A DNA stretch of 61,085 nt, taken from assembly GCA_964441275.1 (NCBI GenBank), contig CAYTUG010000014.1, positions 1 to 61,085 on the forward strand, read 5' to 3'. The translations under genes and the position numbers were made by a program. Of this stretch, positions 1-7,517 are shown one piece after another; the stretch's first letter is position 1, and each line of letters opens with the position of its first letter. This DNA comes from SZUA-584 sp964441275. Its GTDB lineage: Bacteria; Bacillota; Clostridia; Christensenellales; SZUA-584. Below the pieces are notes generated by a model. It was not told the origin of the DNA. It made no database searches and saw only the letters and a program-made list of their open reading frames with translations.

Positions 1-98
1 TTAGGTAATAACATTAAAGACAGCTTTTACAACGAAACGCAGTTTACCGGCGCGATACATGACAAGAGCACCGGAATGCACTACCTAAACGCAAGGTA

Positions 99-188
99 TT
101 ACAACCCGAGTACAGGACGATTTCTGACGCAGGCCGCCATTGACAATGCCAGCGCCGCGGCCAGCACAATGGATATGATCCGTTTCAT
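99..188 (-). pseudogene. Orphan lipoprotein signal peptide (truncated gene start)
   Basis: An ATG at 188, preceded by a GGAGG ribosome binding site, encodes the same signal peptide as the three lipoproteins upstream, ending in the lipobox Met-Ala-Ala-Cys. After the Cys only nine codons (VRNRPVLGL) follow before a TAA at 101-99. Those codons are the antisense of the RHS gene. This is the start of a fourth member of the lipoprotein family whose body has been replaced by the RHS fragment. It could still be translated as a 29-residue lipopeptide, but I treat it as a remnant. Confidence 0.7.
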
Positions 189-201
189 AACAAAACCTCC
201 T
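129..201 (-). repeat. Leader/signal-peptide cassette, copy 1
   Basis: About 73 bp containing, on the minus strand, the ribosome binding site, start codon and lipoprotein signal peptide. It is nearly identical to the segments at 1817-1890, 3662-3735 and 4429-4502. This copy is joined directly to the RHS fragment. Differences from copy 2 are single-base changes only. Confidence 0.85.
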
Positions 202-217
202 ATAATCCGCTTGATTT

Positions 218-1876
218 TTACCCCGCTTTATGTGCGATGCCCTTTTCAACGGCGTAGTTCCAGGCATAACCGCCCTTTTTGCAGACGATAGTGAGCTTCC
301 CGCAGCCCTCAAACGCCTGGTCGTCTATGTACGTCACTCCCTCCGGTATCGTGACGCTCTTAAGCGACTCGCAATTTTCAAACATATGATAACCGATGCT
401 CGTCACGTTGCCCGGAATCGTGATGCTTTTGAGTGCTTTGCAGCCGGAAAACGCCCACAAACCGATGCTCGTCACGCCCTCCGGTATAGTGATGCTTGCC
501 AGCATTTCGCAGTGTTGAAACGCCGATAAGTCTATGTTCGTCACGCTGCTCGGAATCGTAATGCTCGTGAGTGCCTTGCAGAGCTCAAACGACGAATGCC
601 CGATGCTCGTCACCCCCTCCGCTATCTCAACACCCGCGAGCGCGGTGCAACGGTAAAACGCCCAATCGCTGATGCTTGTCACGCCTTTAGGAATCGTCAC
701 GCTTGTGAGCGCATCGCAGTCGTAAAACGCCCTGTCGCCGATACTCGTCACTCCCTCCGGTATCGCAACGCTTGTGAGCGCCCGGCAACCAGAAAACGCC
801 CCGCTGCCGATGCTTGTTACGCCGCCCGGTATAGTGATGCTCGTTAGCCGCTCGCAGAGGAGAAAAGCTTCGTTTTCGATTGCCGTCACGTTATCCGGTA
901 TCGTGACTTGCTTGACCAACAAATTGCCATAGAAATCGAACGTCTTTACCTCCGCCGGAATCGTCACGTCAGTTTGTTCCCCCGCATACACAAATCGTGC
1001 ACCGCTGCCCAGCTCAATCCAATCGCCTTGCTTCTGGGCATCCAGCCAAGGTGTGCCGGCAAACGCACCGCAGCCGATATTCGTCACGCTGTTTGGGAGC
1101 GTGACGCTTGAGAGCGCCATGCAGCAGTTGAACGCCGAGCCGCCGATGCTCGTCACGCTATTCGGAATCGTAATGCTTGTGAGCCCCGCGAACAAAAATG
1201 CCTTGTCGCCGATGCTCGTCACTCCCTCCGGTATCACAACGCCCGTGAGCGCCTCGCAACCGAAAAACGCTTCATCGCCAATGCTCGTCACTCCGTTCGG
1301 AATTGTGACGTTCGTGAGCGCTATGCAATAATCAAACACATTGTCGCCGATGCTTGTCACTCCTTCCGGTATCGCAACGCTTGTGAGCGCCACGCAGTGA
1401 CCAAACGCCGAGCCGCCGATGCTTGTCACGCCTTCAGGAATCGTGACGCTTGTGAGCGCATGGCAGTCGGCAAACGCCATGTCGCCGATGCTCGTCACGC
1501 CCTTAGGAATCGTGACGCTAGTGAGCATCTTGCAGTCCAAAAATGCTTTGTTTCCGATTGCCGTCACGGCAAGGCCATCTAATTCCGCCGGAATCGATAA
1601 CTCCGCGTCCCCGCCCATATAGCGGGTGATGTCCGCCGTGCCGTTGGAATAAGCGGTGTATTCGTAGCCGCCGCTTTTGTTCCCCTCCGAAACGACCTTC
1701 CGCTCCGTATTCGGCGTGACGGTCGCCTCGGGCACGGCGGTCGGCTCCGGCGTGGCGGTCGGCTCCGGCGTGGCGGTCGGCTCCGGCGTGACGGTTGGTT
1801 CCGGCGCGGCGCTTTCGCAGGCCGCCATCGACAATGCCAGCGCCGCGGCCAGCACAATGGATATAATCCGTTTCAT
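218..1876 (-). CDS. BspA-type leucine-rich-repeat lipoprotein (552 aa)
   Basis: Predicted surface lipoprotein. Residues 1-19 are a signal peptide ending in the lipobox Met-Ala-Ala with Cys20. Residues ~24-55 are a Pro/Thr/Glu linker of repeated TPEPTA units. From ~85 to the C-terminus run 23-residue repeats of the LRR_5/BspA type, recognisable by the recurring IP-x-GVTSIG-x-x-AF-x-x-C-x-x-LTSV pattern. The array is broken once, around residues 285-330, by a non-repeat insert with WLDAQ and DWIEL motifs, common in BspA-like proteins. Such proteins are generally adhesins or ligand-binding surface proteins; the ligand here is unknown. The start is fixed by AAGGAGG seven bases upstream. The last ~150 codons are closely similar to the smaller paralogue at 3751-4488, which points to recent tandem duplication. 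Confidence 0.85.
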   Translation of the reverse strand: MKRIISIVLAAALALSMAACESAAPEPTVTPEPTATPEPTATPEPTAVPEATVTPNTERKVVSEGNKSGGYEYTAYSNGTADITRYMGGDAELSIPAELDGLAVTAIGNKAFLDCKMLTSVTIPKGVTSIGDMAFADCHALTSVTIPEGVTSIGGSAFGHCVALTSVAIPEGVTSIGDNVFDYCIALTNVTIPNGVTSIGDEAFFGCEALTGVVIPEGVTSIGDKAFLFAGLTSITIPNSVTSIGGSAFNCCMALSSVTLPNSVTNIGCGAFAGTPWLDAQKQGDWIELGSGARFVYAGEQTDVTIPAEVKTFDFYGNLLVKQVTIPDNVTAIENEAFLLCERLTSITIPGGVTSIGSGAFSGCRALTSVAIPEGVTSIGDRAFYDCDALTSVTIPKGVTSISDWAFYRCTALAGVEIAEGVTSIGHSSFELCKALTSITIPSSVTNIDLSAFQHCEMLASITIPEGVTSIGLWAFSGCKALKSITIPGNVTSIGYHMFENCESLKSVTIPEGVTYIDDQAFEGCGKLTIVCKKGGYAWNYAVEKGIAHKAG

Positions 1877-1890
1877 AACAAAACCTCCTT
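1817..1890 (-). repeat. Leader/signal-peptide cassette, copy 2
   Basis: This copy provides the ribosome binding site, ATG and signal peptide of the 552-aa LRR lipoprotein. The bases just upstream (1890-1945) resemble 4501-4552, the 3' end of the duplicated beta-domain fragment. The duplicated unit was therefore larger than the cassette alone. Confidence 0.85.
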
Positions 1891-1978
1891 AAAACTATTC
1901 TGTAGACTTTTTCTGAAAATAATTCTAATTGTATTCACAAACGTCTTCCCGCCGGTTAGAGAAGAAGCAGGACAGTCT

Positions 1979-3721
1979 TTACCCTATTTTTATAAGTGTG
2001 TATCCATCTATACTGCCCGGCACAGTAGCGAAGTTGCTGCCATACGCTTCGCCGTCAAATTTTCCGCTGCCGGTTATTGTGCCGTCTTCAGCCTTTGTGA
2101 ATGTAAAAGTAAAAGTACCTCTGATACCGGCATGGTATACTGTTCCTTCTTTAGATGGAGGTTCATCTATTGTAAAGGTTATCGTTCCTTCTGAAAACTC
2201 ATATCTGGCAGTATGTCCGAATGAAACGGTTCCGCCTGCGCCTTCAGGCGTTATAGTCATAGTGTTTTTATATTTTTCCCCTACCGGTATTCCCGTTATA
2301 CTATATAGCCCCGCAAGGTCAGAATTCTTTAAGCCCAAATCGAAGTTACCCAAATCAAGGCCGGAATTCTTTATAACCTGCTGAACCGCTTTCTTGACTT
2401 CTTCGATCGGGACTTGGGGAACAAATGTTTTTGCCGCTTCGAGGGGCGGTACAGGTTCCGTCGCGGCTCCGGCTGCCGCGCTCATGCCGATTGCGGCGGC
2501 GTCAATCACGTCGGCGACGCCTTCCATGCCGGCTGATTTAAAAGCATCGCTGATTTTACCGGTTTTTTCCGTATCTGTCCCGGCGTCTGAGGCAAGAGCC
2601 GCCACGTCAACCGTTCCGGCGGTAAGCATTTTGGACCCTTGAGCCAAGTCTTTTTTCTGCAGCCCCATGATTTTTCCGTCCTGGAAAAAGTTGCGCAGCC
2701 CGTTGCCGACGTAGTCAATCGCGCCGACAAGCGCCGCGCCGGCTTCGTTAGTCTTTGTGGACAGCTTCGCCGCGCTGCTGAAATCCAATGTCAGAAGACC
2801 CAGAACAGCCTCAACCGGCGCCATAGCGTCCTGTACCTTGTTGTATGCAAGCGTCAATCCGCTGCTTTCGCCAAGAATGATCGTGCTTGTCGTCGCAGCG
2901 ACCTCAATGATCGCCGAGGATCCGGAAACGACGAGCGCCGCGCCCTCCAATAGCGTGGAAGCGCCGCCCGTGGCGATTGCCGTGCCGGCGATAACGGTGA
3001 TTTTGCAGGTGGTTTTGACTACCATCGCCGCTTTCATCGCCGTGTCATAAAACGCCGCGTCCGCATCCGCGCCCTGCTTGATGATCGCCTGCGCGGCCAG
3101 AAGCTGGTTATAGGCTTCTCTCGCGTCCACGCCCAGCTGTTCACCGAGGGCTTTACATTTTTGGTTGCCCTGTACCGCGTCGAATTTCGCGGTGATGTCC
3201 TCCGCCCACTCCCTAAGCGCATCGCCGTCTTCCGCCGCGAGCAGTTGAATCTGCGGCGTGCCGGAAACGCTGCCACTTGCGGCTTTGTATCCAAGCAAAA
3301 CGATCCCGCCGGTTTCATCGGCAGCGTATGCCACGCCGCTCGCGGACAGTTCCGATTCCAGATACATCTGCGCGAGGTCCGCAGCGAGTAACGCCTGCTC
3401 CGCGTATTCGTCCGCAAGGGAAAACTGCGCGATTGCTTCATCCAGCAATGAGGAATACTCCGCTTCCGTTCCGGCGTTCAGTTCCATCTCCAGCAGCGCA
3501 TCAAGGTAAAACCGCGCCGTTATGTACTGCTGTGCGGCCAGTGCGGTCACGTCCTGCGCCACGACATACAGCAAAGGGTAGTCGGGCACAGTGACGCTTT
3601 GGGCGTGCACTTCCGGCAAACCACCGTCCGGTGTGGCGGTCTGCTCCGGCACGGCGCTTCCGCAGGCCGCCATCGACAATGCCAGCGCCGCGGCCAGCGC
3701 AATGGATATGATTCGTTTCAT
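1979..3721 (-). CDS. Lipoprotein of unknown function (580 aa)
   Basis: It begins with the same 20-residue lipoprotein signal peptide and ribosome binding site as its neighbours, so it should be anchored on the outer face of the membrane. Residues ~60-220 look alpha-helical and rich in Ala/Gln/Glu. Residues ~235-290 are a Gly/Ala/Thr-rich hydrophobic stretch that may insert in or pack against a membrane. Residues ~465-580 form a beta-rich domain (GLYSITGIPVG, then FTIDEPP) that could be a small barrel. I do not recognise a family. A second, decayed copy of only the beta-rich domain lies at 4501-4842. It sits between two LRR lipoproteins in the same orientation, which suggests a co-expressed surface set. 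The function is not inferable. Confidence 0.8.
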   Translation of the reverse strand: MKRIISIALAAALALSMAACGSAVPEQTATPDGGLPEVHAQSVTVPDYPLLYVVAQDVTALAAQQYITARFYLDALLEMELNAGTEAEYSSLLDEAIAQFSLADEYAEQALLAADLAQMYLESELSASGVAYAADETGGIVLLGYKAASGSVSGTPQIQLLAAEDGDALREWAEDITAKFDAVQGNQKCKALGEQLGVDAREAYNQLLAAQAIIKQGADADAAFYDTAMKAAMVVKTTCKITVIAGTAIATGGASTLLEGAALVVSGSSAIIEVAATTSTIILGESSGLTLAYNKVQDAMAPVEAVLGLLTLDFSSAAKLSTKTNEAGAALVGAIDYVGNGLRNFFQDGKIMGLQKKDLAQGSKMLTAGTVDVAALASDAGTDTEKTGKISDAFKSAGMEGVADVIDAAAIGMSAAAGAATEPVPPLEAAKTFVPQVPIEEVKKAVQQVIKNSGLDLGNFDLGLKNSDLAGLYSITGIPVGEKYKNTMTITPEGAGGTVSFGHTARYEFSEGTITFTIDEPPSKEGTVYHAGIRGTFTFTFTKAEDGTITGSGKFDGEAYGSNFATVPGSIDGYTLIKIG

Positions 3722-3735
3722 AACAAAACCTCCTT
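3662..3735 (-). repeat. Leader/signal-peptide cassette, copy 3
   Basis: Ribosome binding site, ATG and signal peptide of the 580-aa lipoprotein. It is near-identical in DNA to copies 1, 2 and 4, although the protein that follows is unrelated to the LRR proteins. Confidence 0.85.
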
Positions 3736-3750
3736 AAATCCGATTAATTT

Positions 3751-4488
3751 TTACCCCGCCTTATACGCGATTCCGTTTTCAACGGCGTAGTTCCAGGTAT
3801 AACTGCCCTTTTTACAGACGATGGTGAGCGCCTCGCAACCCTCAAACGCCTTGTCGTCTATGTGCGTCACTCCCTCCGGTATCGTGACGCTCTTAAGCGA
3901 CTCGCAGTTTTCAAACATCCGATAACCTATATTCGTCACGCTGCCCGGAATCGTGATGCTTTTGAGTGCTTTGCAACCGGAAAACGCCCACAAACCGATG
4001 CGCGTCACTCCCTCCGGTATAGTGATGCTTGCCAGCATTTCGCAGTTTTCAAACGCCGATGAGTCTATGTTCGTCACGCTGCTCGGAATCGTAATACTCT
4101 TGAGTGCTTTGCAACCGTAAAACGCACTGTCGCCGATGCTCGTCACGCCCTCCGGTATCGTGACGCTTGTAAGCGCATCGCAGTCGGCTAACGCCATGTC
4201 GCCGATGCTCGTCACGGCAAGGTCGTCTAATTCCTCCGGAATCGATAACTCCGCGTCCCCGCCCATATAGCGGGCGATGTCCGCCGTGCCGTCGGAATAA
4301 GCGGTGTATTCGTAGTCGCCGCTTTTGTTCCCCTCCGAAACGACCGTCCGCTCCGCATCTGGCATAGCGGTCGGCTCCGGCGTGGCGGTCAACTTGGGCG
4401 TAGCGGTCGGTTCCGGTACGGCGCTTCCGCAGGCCGTCATCGACAATGCCAGCGCCGCGGTCAGCACAATGGATATGATTCGTTTCAT
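3751..4488 (-). CDS. BspA-type leucine-rich-repeat lipoprotein, short paralogue (245 aa)
   Basis: Same architecture as the 552-aa protein: signal peptide with Cys20, a shorter Pro/Thr linker (~24-45), then about six to seven 23-residue LRR_5 repeats with the GVTSIG and AF-x-x-C signatures. It lacks the central insert and most of the repeats of the longer copy. Its C-terminal repeats and final segment (WNYAVENGIAYKAG) match the longer copy closely. Likely a surface adhesin-like lipoprotein of unknown ligand. Repeat-number change by unequal recombination is the simplest explanation of the size difference. Confidence 0.85.
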   Translation of the reverse strand: MKRIISIVLTAALALSMTACGSAVPEPTATPKLTATPEPTAMPDAERTVVSEGNKSGDYEYTAYSDGTADIARYMGGDAELSIPEELDDLAVTSIGDMALADCDALTSVTIPEGVTSIGDSAFYGCKALKSITIPSSVTNIDSSAFENCEMLASITIPEGVTRIGLWAFSGCKALKSITIPGSVTNIGYRMFENCESLKSVTIPEGVTHIDDKAFEGCEALTIVCKKGSYTWNYAVENGIAYKAG

Positions 4489-4502
4489 AACAAAACCTCC
4501 TT
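4429..4502 (-). repeat. Leader/signal-peptide cassette, copy 4
   Basis: Ribosome binding site, start and signal peptide of the 245-aa LRR protein. It is slightly more diverged than the other copies; one change makes Ala to Thr in the signal peptide. Confidence 0.85.
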
Positions 4503-4842
4503 AAAACTTTCTTGCAAACTTTTTCTGAAAGTAACTCTTGTTGTATTCACCTATGCTGCCATAAGATTCATCGACAAACTCACCGTTGCCGGTTATTGTA
4601 CCGTCTTTGACCTTTGTGAATGTAAAAGTACCTCTGACACCGGGATGGTGTATTGTTCCTTCTTTAAATGGAGGCTCATCTATTGTAAAGGTTATCGTTC
4701 CTTCTGAAAACTCATATCTGGCAGTATGTCCGAATGTAACGGTTCCGCCTGTGCCTTCAGGCGTTATAGTCATAGTGTTTTCGTAGTTTTCCCCTACCGG
4801 TATTCCAGCTATGCTATACGTCCCCGCAATACTCCTGCAAGC
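4501..4842 (-). pseudogene. Decayed copy of the beta-rich domain of the 580-aa lipoprotein
   Basis: The minus-strand frame from 4842 to 4501 encodes a segment matching residues ~467-560 of the 580-aa lipoprotein (SIAGIPVGENYENT, FGHTARYEF, FTIDEPP). The C-terminus then diverges. Upstream, similarity appears to continue in another frame (ELAG before the GTYSI segment) and then hits a stop, so a frameshift and loss of the N-terminal two thirds are likely. No leader cassette or start is present. The interval 4843-4994 holds no recognisable gene. Confidence 0.65.
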
Positions 4843-4994
4843 TCAAAATCTTATGGACAGTCGAATGATTCCACCTGTAAGGAGATGGAGTAGCTTTTAA
4901 CCCGCCTCGGCGTATGCCTTTGCCTTATAACAATCAATCATATTGCCGTCTTTATTATTAAAAGCTCCGATAGCAGTCTGAAATTGCAGCAAAT

Positions 4995-5546
4995 TTAAAA
5001 TTTCGAATTTTCCGCTTCATCCTTACTATCTGCCGTATAAGCCGCCCACAACTTCTCTTCAGCCTCACCAACAAGGCTTTTTATTTTAGAGCAACGGGAA
5101 AACGAACGAATCGCTCGAATACCGCCGAATAAAATAGCGCCCCACATAATAACGTATTGGCCGCCGCCGGACGCAGCAGAATAACTTATCAAGGTTACAG
5201 TTAAACCTATCAATAGCCAGACAACACCCGATATCATAGACTTCATAGCCTGTGCCCTATATGGTGAAACATATTCATGCATGGCACGAATCGTTGCCTC
5301 AATATCGGCGACCGTCATGCCCGCTTTCATTTCATCATATTTTTGGTTGGTATCATAAAGCTTGCGCTGGGTTGAATCGGATAGTACAGCATATGCTTCC
5401 GCTACAAGTTTACTTTCACTTTCGTGGTCGTCAGGATGTAAATCGGGGTGTGTTTCTTTAACTTTTTGACGAAATGCAGATTTAATTTCAGACAAAGACG
5501 CTTTTTGGGAGACTCCCAAAACCGCATAAAAATCATGATTTTTCAT
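4995..5546 (-). CDS. DnaJ-domain membrane protein (183 aa)
   Basis: Residues 1-66 are a J domain: DFYAVLGVS at the start, a basic helix II, the diagnostic His-Pro-Asp tripeptide in ETHPDLHP, and the YDTNQKYD end. There is no G/F region, no zinc-finger domain and no substrate-binding domain, so this is a type III J protein. Residues ~105-150 contain two predicted membrane helices with a short Gly-rich turn between them. The C-terminal tail is charged and probably cytosolic. J-domain proteins stimulate the ATPase of DnaK-type Hsp70. A membrane-tethered one would recruit Hsp70 to the membrane, but no partner gene is nearby. ATG start. Confidence 0.85.
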   Translation of the reverse strand: MKNHDFYAVLGVSQKASLSEIKSAFRQKVKETHPDLHPDDHESESKLVAEAYAVLSDSTQRKLYDTNQKYDEMKAGMTVADIEATIRAMHEYVSPYRAQAMKSMISGVVWLLIGLTVTLISYSAASGGGQYVIMWGAILFGGIRAIRSFSRCSKIKSLVGEAEEKLWAAYTADSKDEAENSKF

Positions 5547-5814
5547 AACTGACCGCCTTTATCGAAAAAACTCATGTTTAAATAAGTTAATGAATATATA
5601 CTTTATTGCTATAATTATATAAAATTTAGAGTGTATAGTCAATATTTTAGGATTTTATAATTAAATTTCTGGGACTGTAAAGTAAAAAGTGGAAGATTAG
5701 CAAGCTCAGGTATAGAAATGCTACGAAAAGAGTAAGCTTTCAGCCCCAAGAAGATTAAAAAACAGATTACTTTGTAGTTAAGGACTGAAAGTTAAACAGC
5801 ACTGAAAAATGATA

Positions 5815-6096
5815 TTAGGCGATAAGGTAATGCTTGCGTTTTTGCCTATCAGACAGACTAAGCCCTGCAACTTGTGCCGGAGTTATGTTATTCAAGGAAG
5901 AGTGCGGTCGTACAAAGTTGTAGAAGAAGACGGACATTGCTATTAGGTTGTTGGCAGACTGAAACGAATTAAATCCCTGTTTGGTTTTGTACCACGCCAT
6001 GAACTGTTTGTGGAATGCTTCTGCGAGATTGTTCGAGATGTCGTCTTTGAAAGGCTGAACGCGGATATGGGTTTTCGGGCGGCCTGACTCGCCAAG
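5815..6096 (-). pseudogene. IS6/IS240-like transposase C-terminal remnant
   Basis: Read on the minus strand from about 6075, the frame gives THIRVQPF, then KDDISNNLAEAFHKQF, then WYKTKQGFNSFQSA and finally YNFVRPHSSLN-x-TPAQVAG. That is the end of a DDE transposase, including the region around the catalytic Glu (NLAEAFH). The N-terminal two thirds, with the first two Asp residues, are missing, so it is inactive. The interval 5547-5814 has no gene. A GGGACTGTAAAG stretch near 5670 may be the element's outer end, but I could not find the matching end. Confidence 0.7.
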
Positions 6097-6203
6097 CTAT
6101 GCAGCTGCGCACTGGATGAGGGACTAACACGACAATAGATACCGACCTTGTCTCTCCCAATCGCTCTTAGCCCCGCCGGAATAATATCTACTTTTTTAAC
6201 CAT
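6076..6203 (-). pseudogene. Serine site-specific recombinase N-terminal remnant
   Basis: An ATG at 6203 opens a frame starting MVKKVDIIPAG and containing KVGIYCRVS followed by QLHSLASQ. This is the start of the resolvase/invertase catalytic domain, and the Ser of YCRVS is the usual nucleophile. The match ends near 6084, where the sequence becomes the transposase remnant in a different frame. Large serine recombinases move integrative elements; this one keeps only ~40 residues. The same frame is open upstream to 6392, but that part overlaps the next gene and shows no recombinase features. Confidence 0.6.
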
Positions 6204-6351
6204 AATTAACGCCTTCAGAGCATCAATGAGGCAGAATAGCCCATTAAAAAACACTCTCTTATCATAACACACCGAAAACAACCTATTTACAATGGTTATC
6301 GATGGGGGTTCAGTTCTCCCCAATAGCCCCGCCTCCGCCGTTTTGCGTGTA

Positions 6352-7209
6352 CTATTCCGCAATGTATTTGTTAAACTTAAATACATATTCATTTATATTT
6401 ACATCAAGCAATGCCGCAAGCACCGGGCACTTAGCTTTAAGCAAAAAGAATACATCTCTGTCGCAGTCCGATAGCGTTTCATAATTTCCTTGCCCCTTGC
6501 AGACTACGATGTCGGATTGATAAAAAATATCTAAAAATTCTTTATCACATTCTTCAAGAATTACGCCTGGCACGTCACATCCTGTAGACATAATTTTTGC
6601 ATATTTATTTAGACCCGATGCGTACGCTTCTTCTGTAGTTGCATCGTTTATAATAGGCGCGCTTCTTACAGCATAAACTAAATCCCAATCCGAAAGCTGT
6701 TCAAGCAAAATGCCGTCAAACACGGTTTCACCCGTATTATCGCCTATAACCAAAATAGTTTTCGCCGATCCTAATTTTTGTTTTAAAATTATATGGTCGC
6801 ACAAAGCAAAATCCTTGTTAAGCTCCTCATCCACATTCTTTTCGATATCAGAACCCGAGCCTACGGCAGAATCAAGCACGTTCCCCGTTGCAGCCGCTTT
6901 TAATGCCCAATACAAACTGTCTTCTTTGTTTGAAATCAACTTTTTTATTTTTGGATAAAGGCTAAGCGCGGTCTGTAAATCTTTTTGTTTTATTTCGAAA
7001 TACGGATCTTTGTTCCCTGTACGTTCTTTAACTATGTTGTGCATATCCCGCCCTATTTCCGGCGAATTTTTAAACGAGTCGTATCGGCACAAAACGCTTA
7101 TAGCCTCGTCCATTATCTCCTTTTGCAATCTTTCACAATCCGTTGCCATACGGGAAGATTCAAGCACCTGCCGCAACAAACAAGGTAAACAGTCCAAAAA
7201 CAATTTCAC
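6352..7209 (-). CDS. DUF89/ARMT1-type damage-control phosphatase-like protein (285 aa)
   Basis: Matches the prokaryotic DUF89 (AF1104-like) family of metal-dependent phosphatases proposed to remove damaged or overflow sugar-phosphate metabolites. Visible signatures are the N-terminal CLPCLLRQ cysteine pair, a helical N-terminal half (1-130), and the GDNTGE motif around residue 158, whose Asp/Asn bind metal in the family. RSAPIINDATTEEA follows at ~183, then KGQGNYE near residue 240. Length is typical. ATG start. It ends next to the recombinase scar. No operon partner on the same strand is close enough to suggest its substrate. Confidence 0.85.
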   Translation of the reverse strand: MKLFLDCLPCLLRQVLESSRMATDCERLQKEIMDEAISVLCRYDSFKNSPEIGRDMHNIVKERTGNKDPYFEIKQKDLQTALSLYPKIKKLISNKEDSLYWALKAAATGNVLDSAVGSGSDIEKNVDEELNKDFALCDHIILKQKLGSAKTILVIGDNTGETVFDGILLEQLSDWDLVYAVRSAPIINDATTEEAYASGLNKYAKIMSTGCDVPGVILEECDKEFLDIFYQSDIVVCKGQGNYETLSDCDRDVFFLLKAKCPVLAALLDVNINEYVFKFNKYIAE

Positions 7210-7476
7210 AACAATACTCCCTTTTTATATTATAAAAAGCTAATCGGAAAGCTTTTTTAGCGTACAGGCAATATGTTAACATACACATGTTTGAAGTCAA
7301 GTTTCATTGGCGCAAAGCGCGATTGCCATTGCGCTGTTTGCAAATTGGTTACGCAAACAAAGTATCGGAATAAAGTTTTTTATTGTGTTTTCTATACTTC
7401 TAACCAGAAATTACAGTAATAACAAATGTGACGGAATATCTTTCCGCTGCATACAAAAGCTTGCTCCGGCCTAACA

Positions 7477-7517
7477 CCAATATGCGGGGAGATTTCCCCG
7501 CATATTGGGCTTTTTTT
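7477..7517 (+). terminator. Strong intrinsic terminator, plus strand
   Basis: A perfect 14-bp stem (CCAATATGCGGGGA with its complement) has a four-base loop and is followed by GC and seven T on the plus strand. No plus-strand gene precedes it. It abuts the minus-strand spoVT stop codon, but on that strand the T-run lies on the wrong side. It may end an unannotated plus-strand RNA from the 7210-7476 gap. I see no ORF in that gap. Confidence 0.8.

Larger units (their letters stand above)
1..291 (+). pseudogene. RHS-repeat core C-terminal fragment, abruptly ended
   Basis: The frame is open from the left edge of the window, so the gene starts outside it. The first ~43 residues match the conserved RHS/YD-repeat core end: an FTG motif, then a GMHYLNARYYNPSTGRF block. 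In intact RHS proteins this block is followed by the core's terminal Asp/Pro-containing segment and a variable toxin tip. Here, right after GRFLTQ (about base 129), the reading frame runs into the antisense strand of a lipoprotein leader (129-201) and stops at 291 after ~54 residues with no RHS or toxin features. RHS proteins are usually secreted or surface polymorphic toxins or adhesins. This copy looks broken by recombination rather than carrying a real tip domain. Confidence 0.75.

Noticed and set aside
230..1622. Several plus-strand ORFs inside the LRR gene
   Set aside because: They are the antisense of 23-residue repeats, which produce periodic open frames; there are no ribosome binding sites and the composition is Arg/His/Ala-rich shadow sequence.
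218..1876. CRISPR-like direct repeats
   Set aside because: The regular ~69-base DNA period is the coding of 23-residue leucine-rich repeats; there are no constant repeats with unique spacers and no cas genes.
6288..6342. T-arm-like hairpin (GGGGGTTCAGTTCTCCCC followed by GCCTCCGCC) suggesting a tmRNA or tRNA 3' end
   Set aside because: The loop lacks the conserved A at the T-loop position, a nine-base insertion separates it from the acceptor-like end, there is no CCA, and no matching 5' half is nearby. It may be a decayed attachment site but is unsupported.
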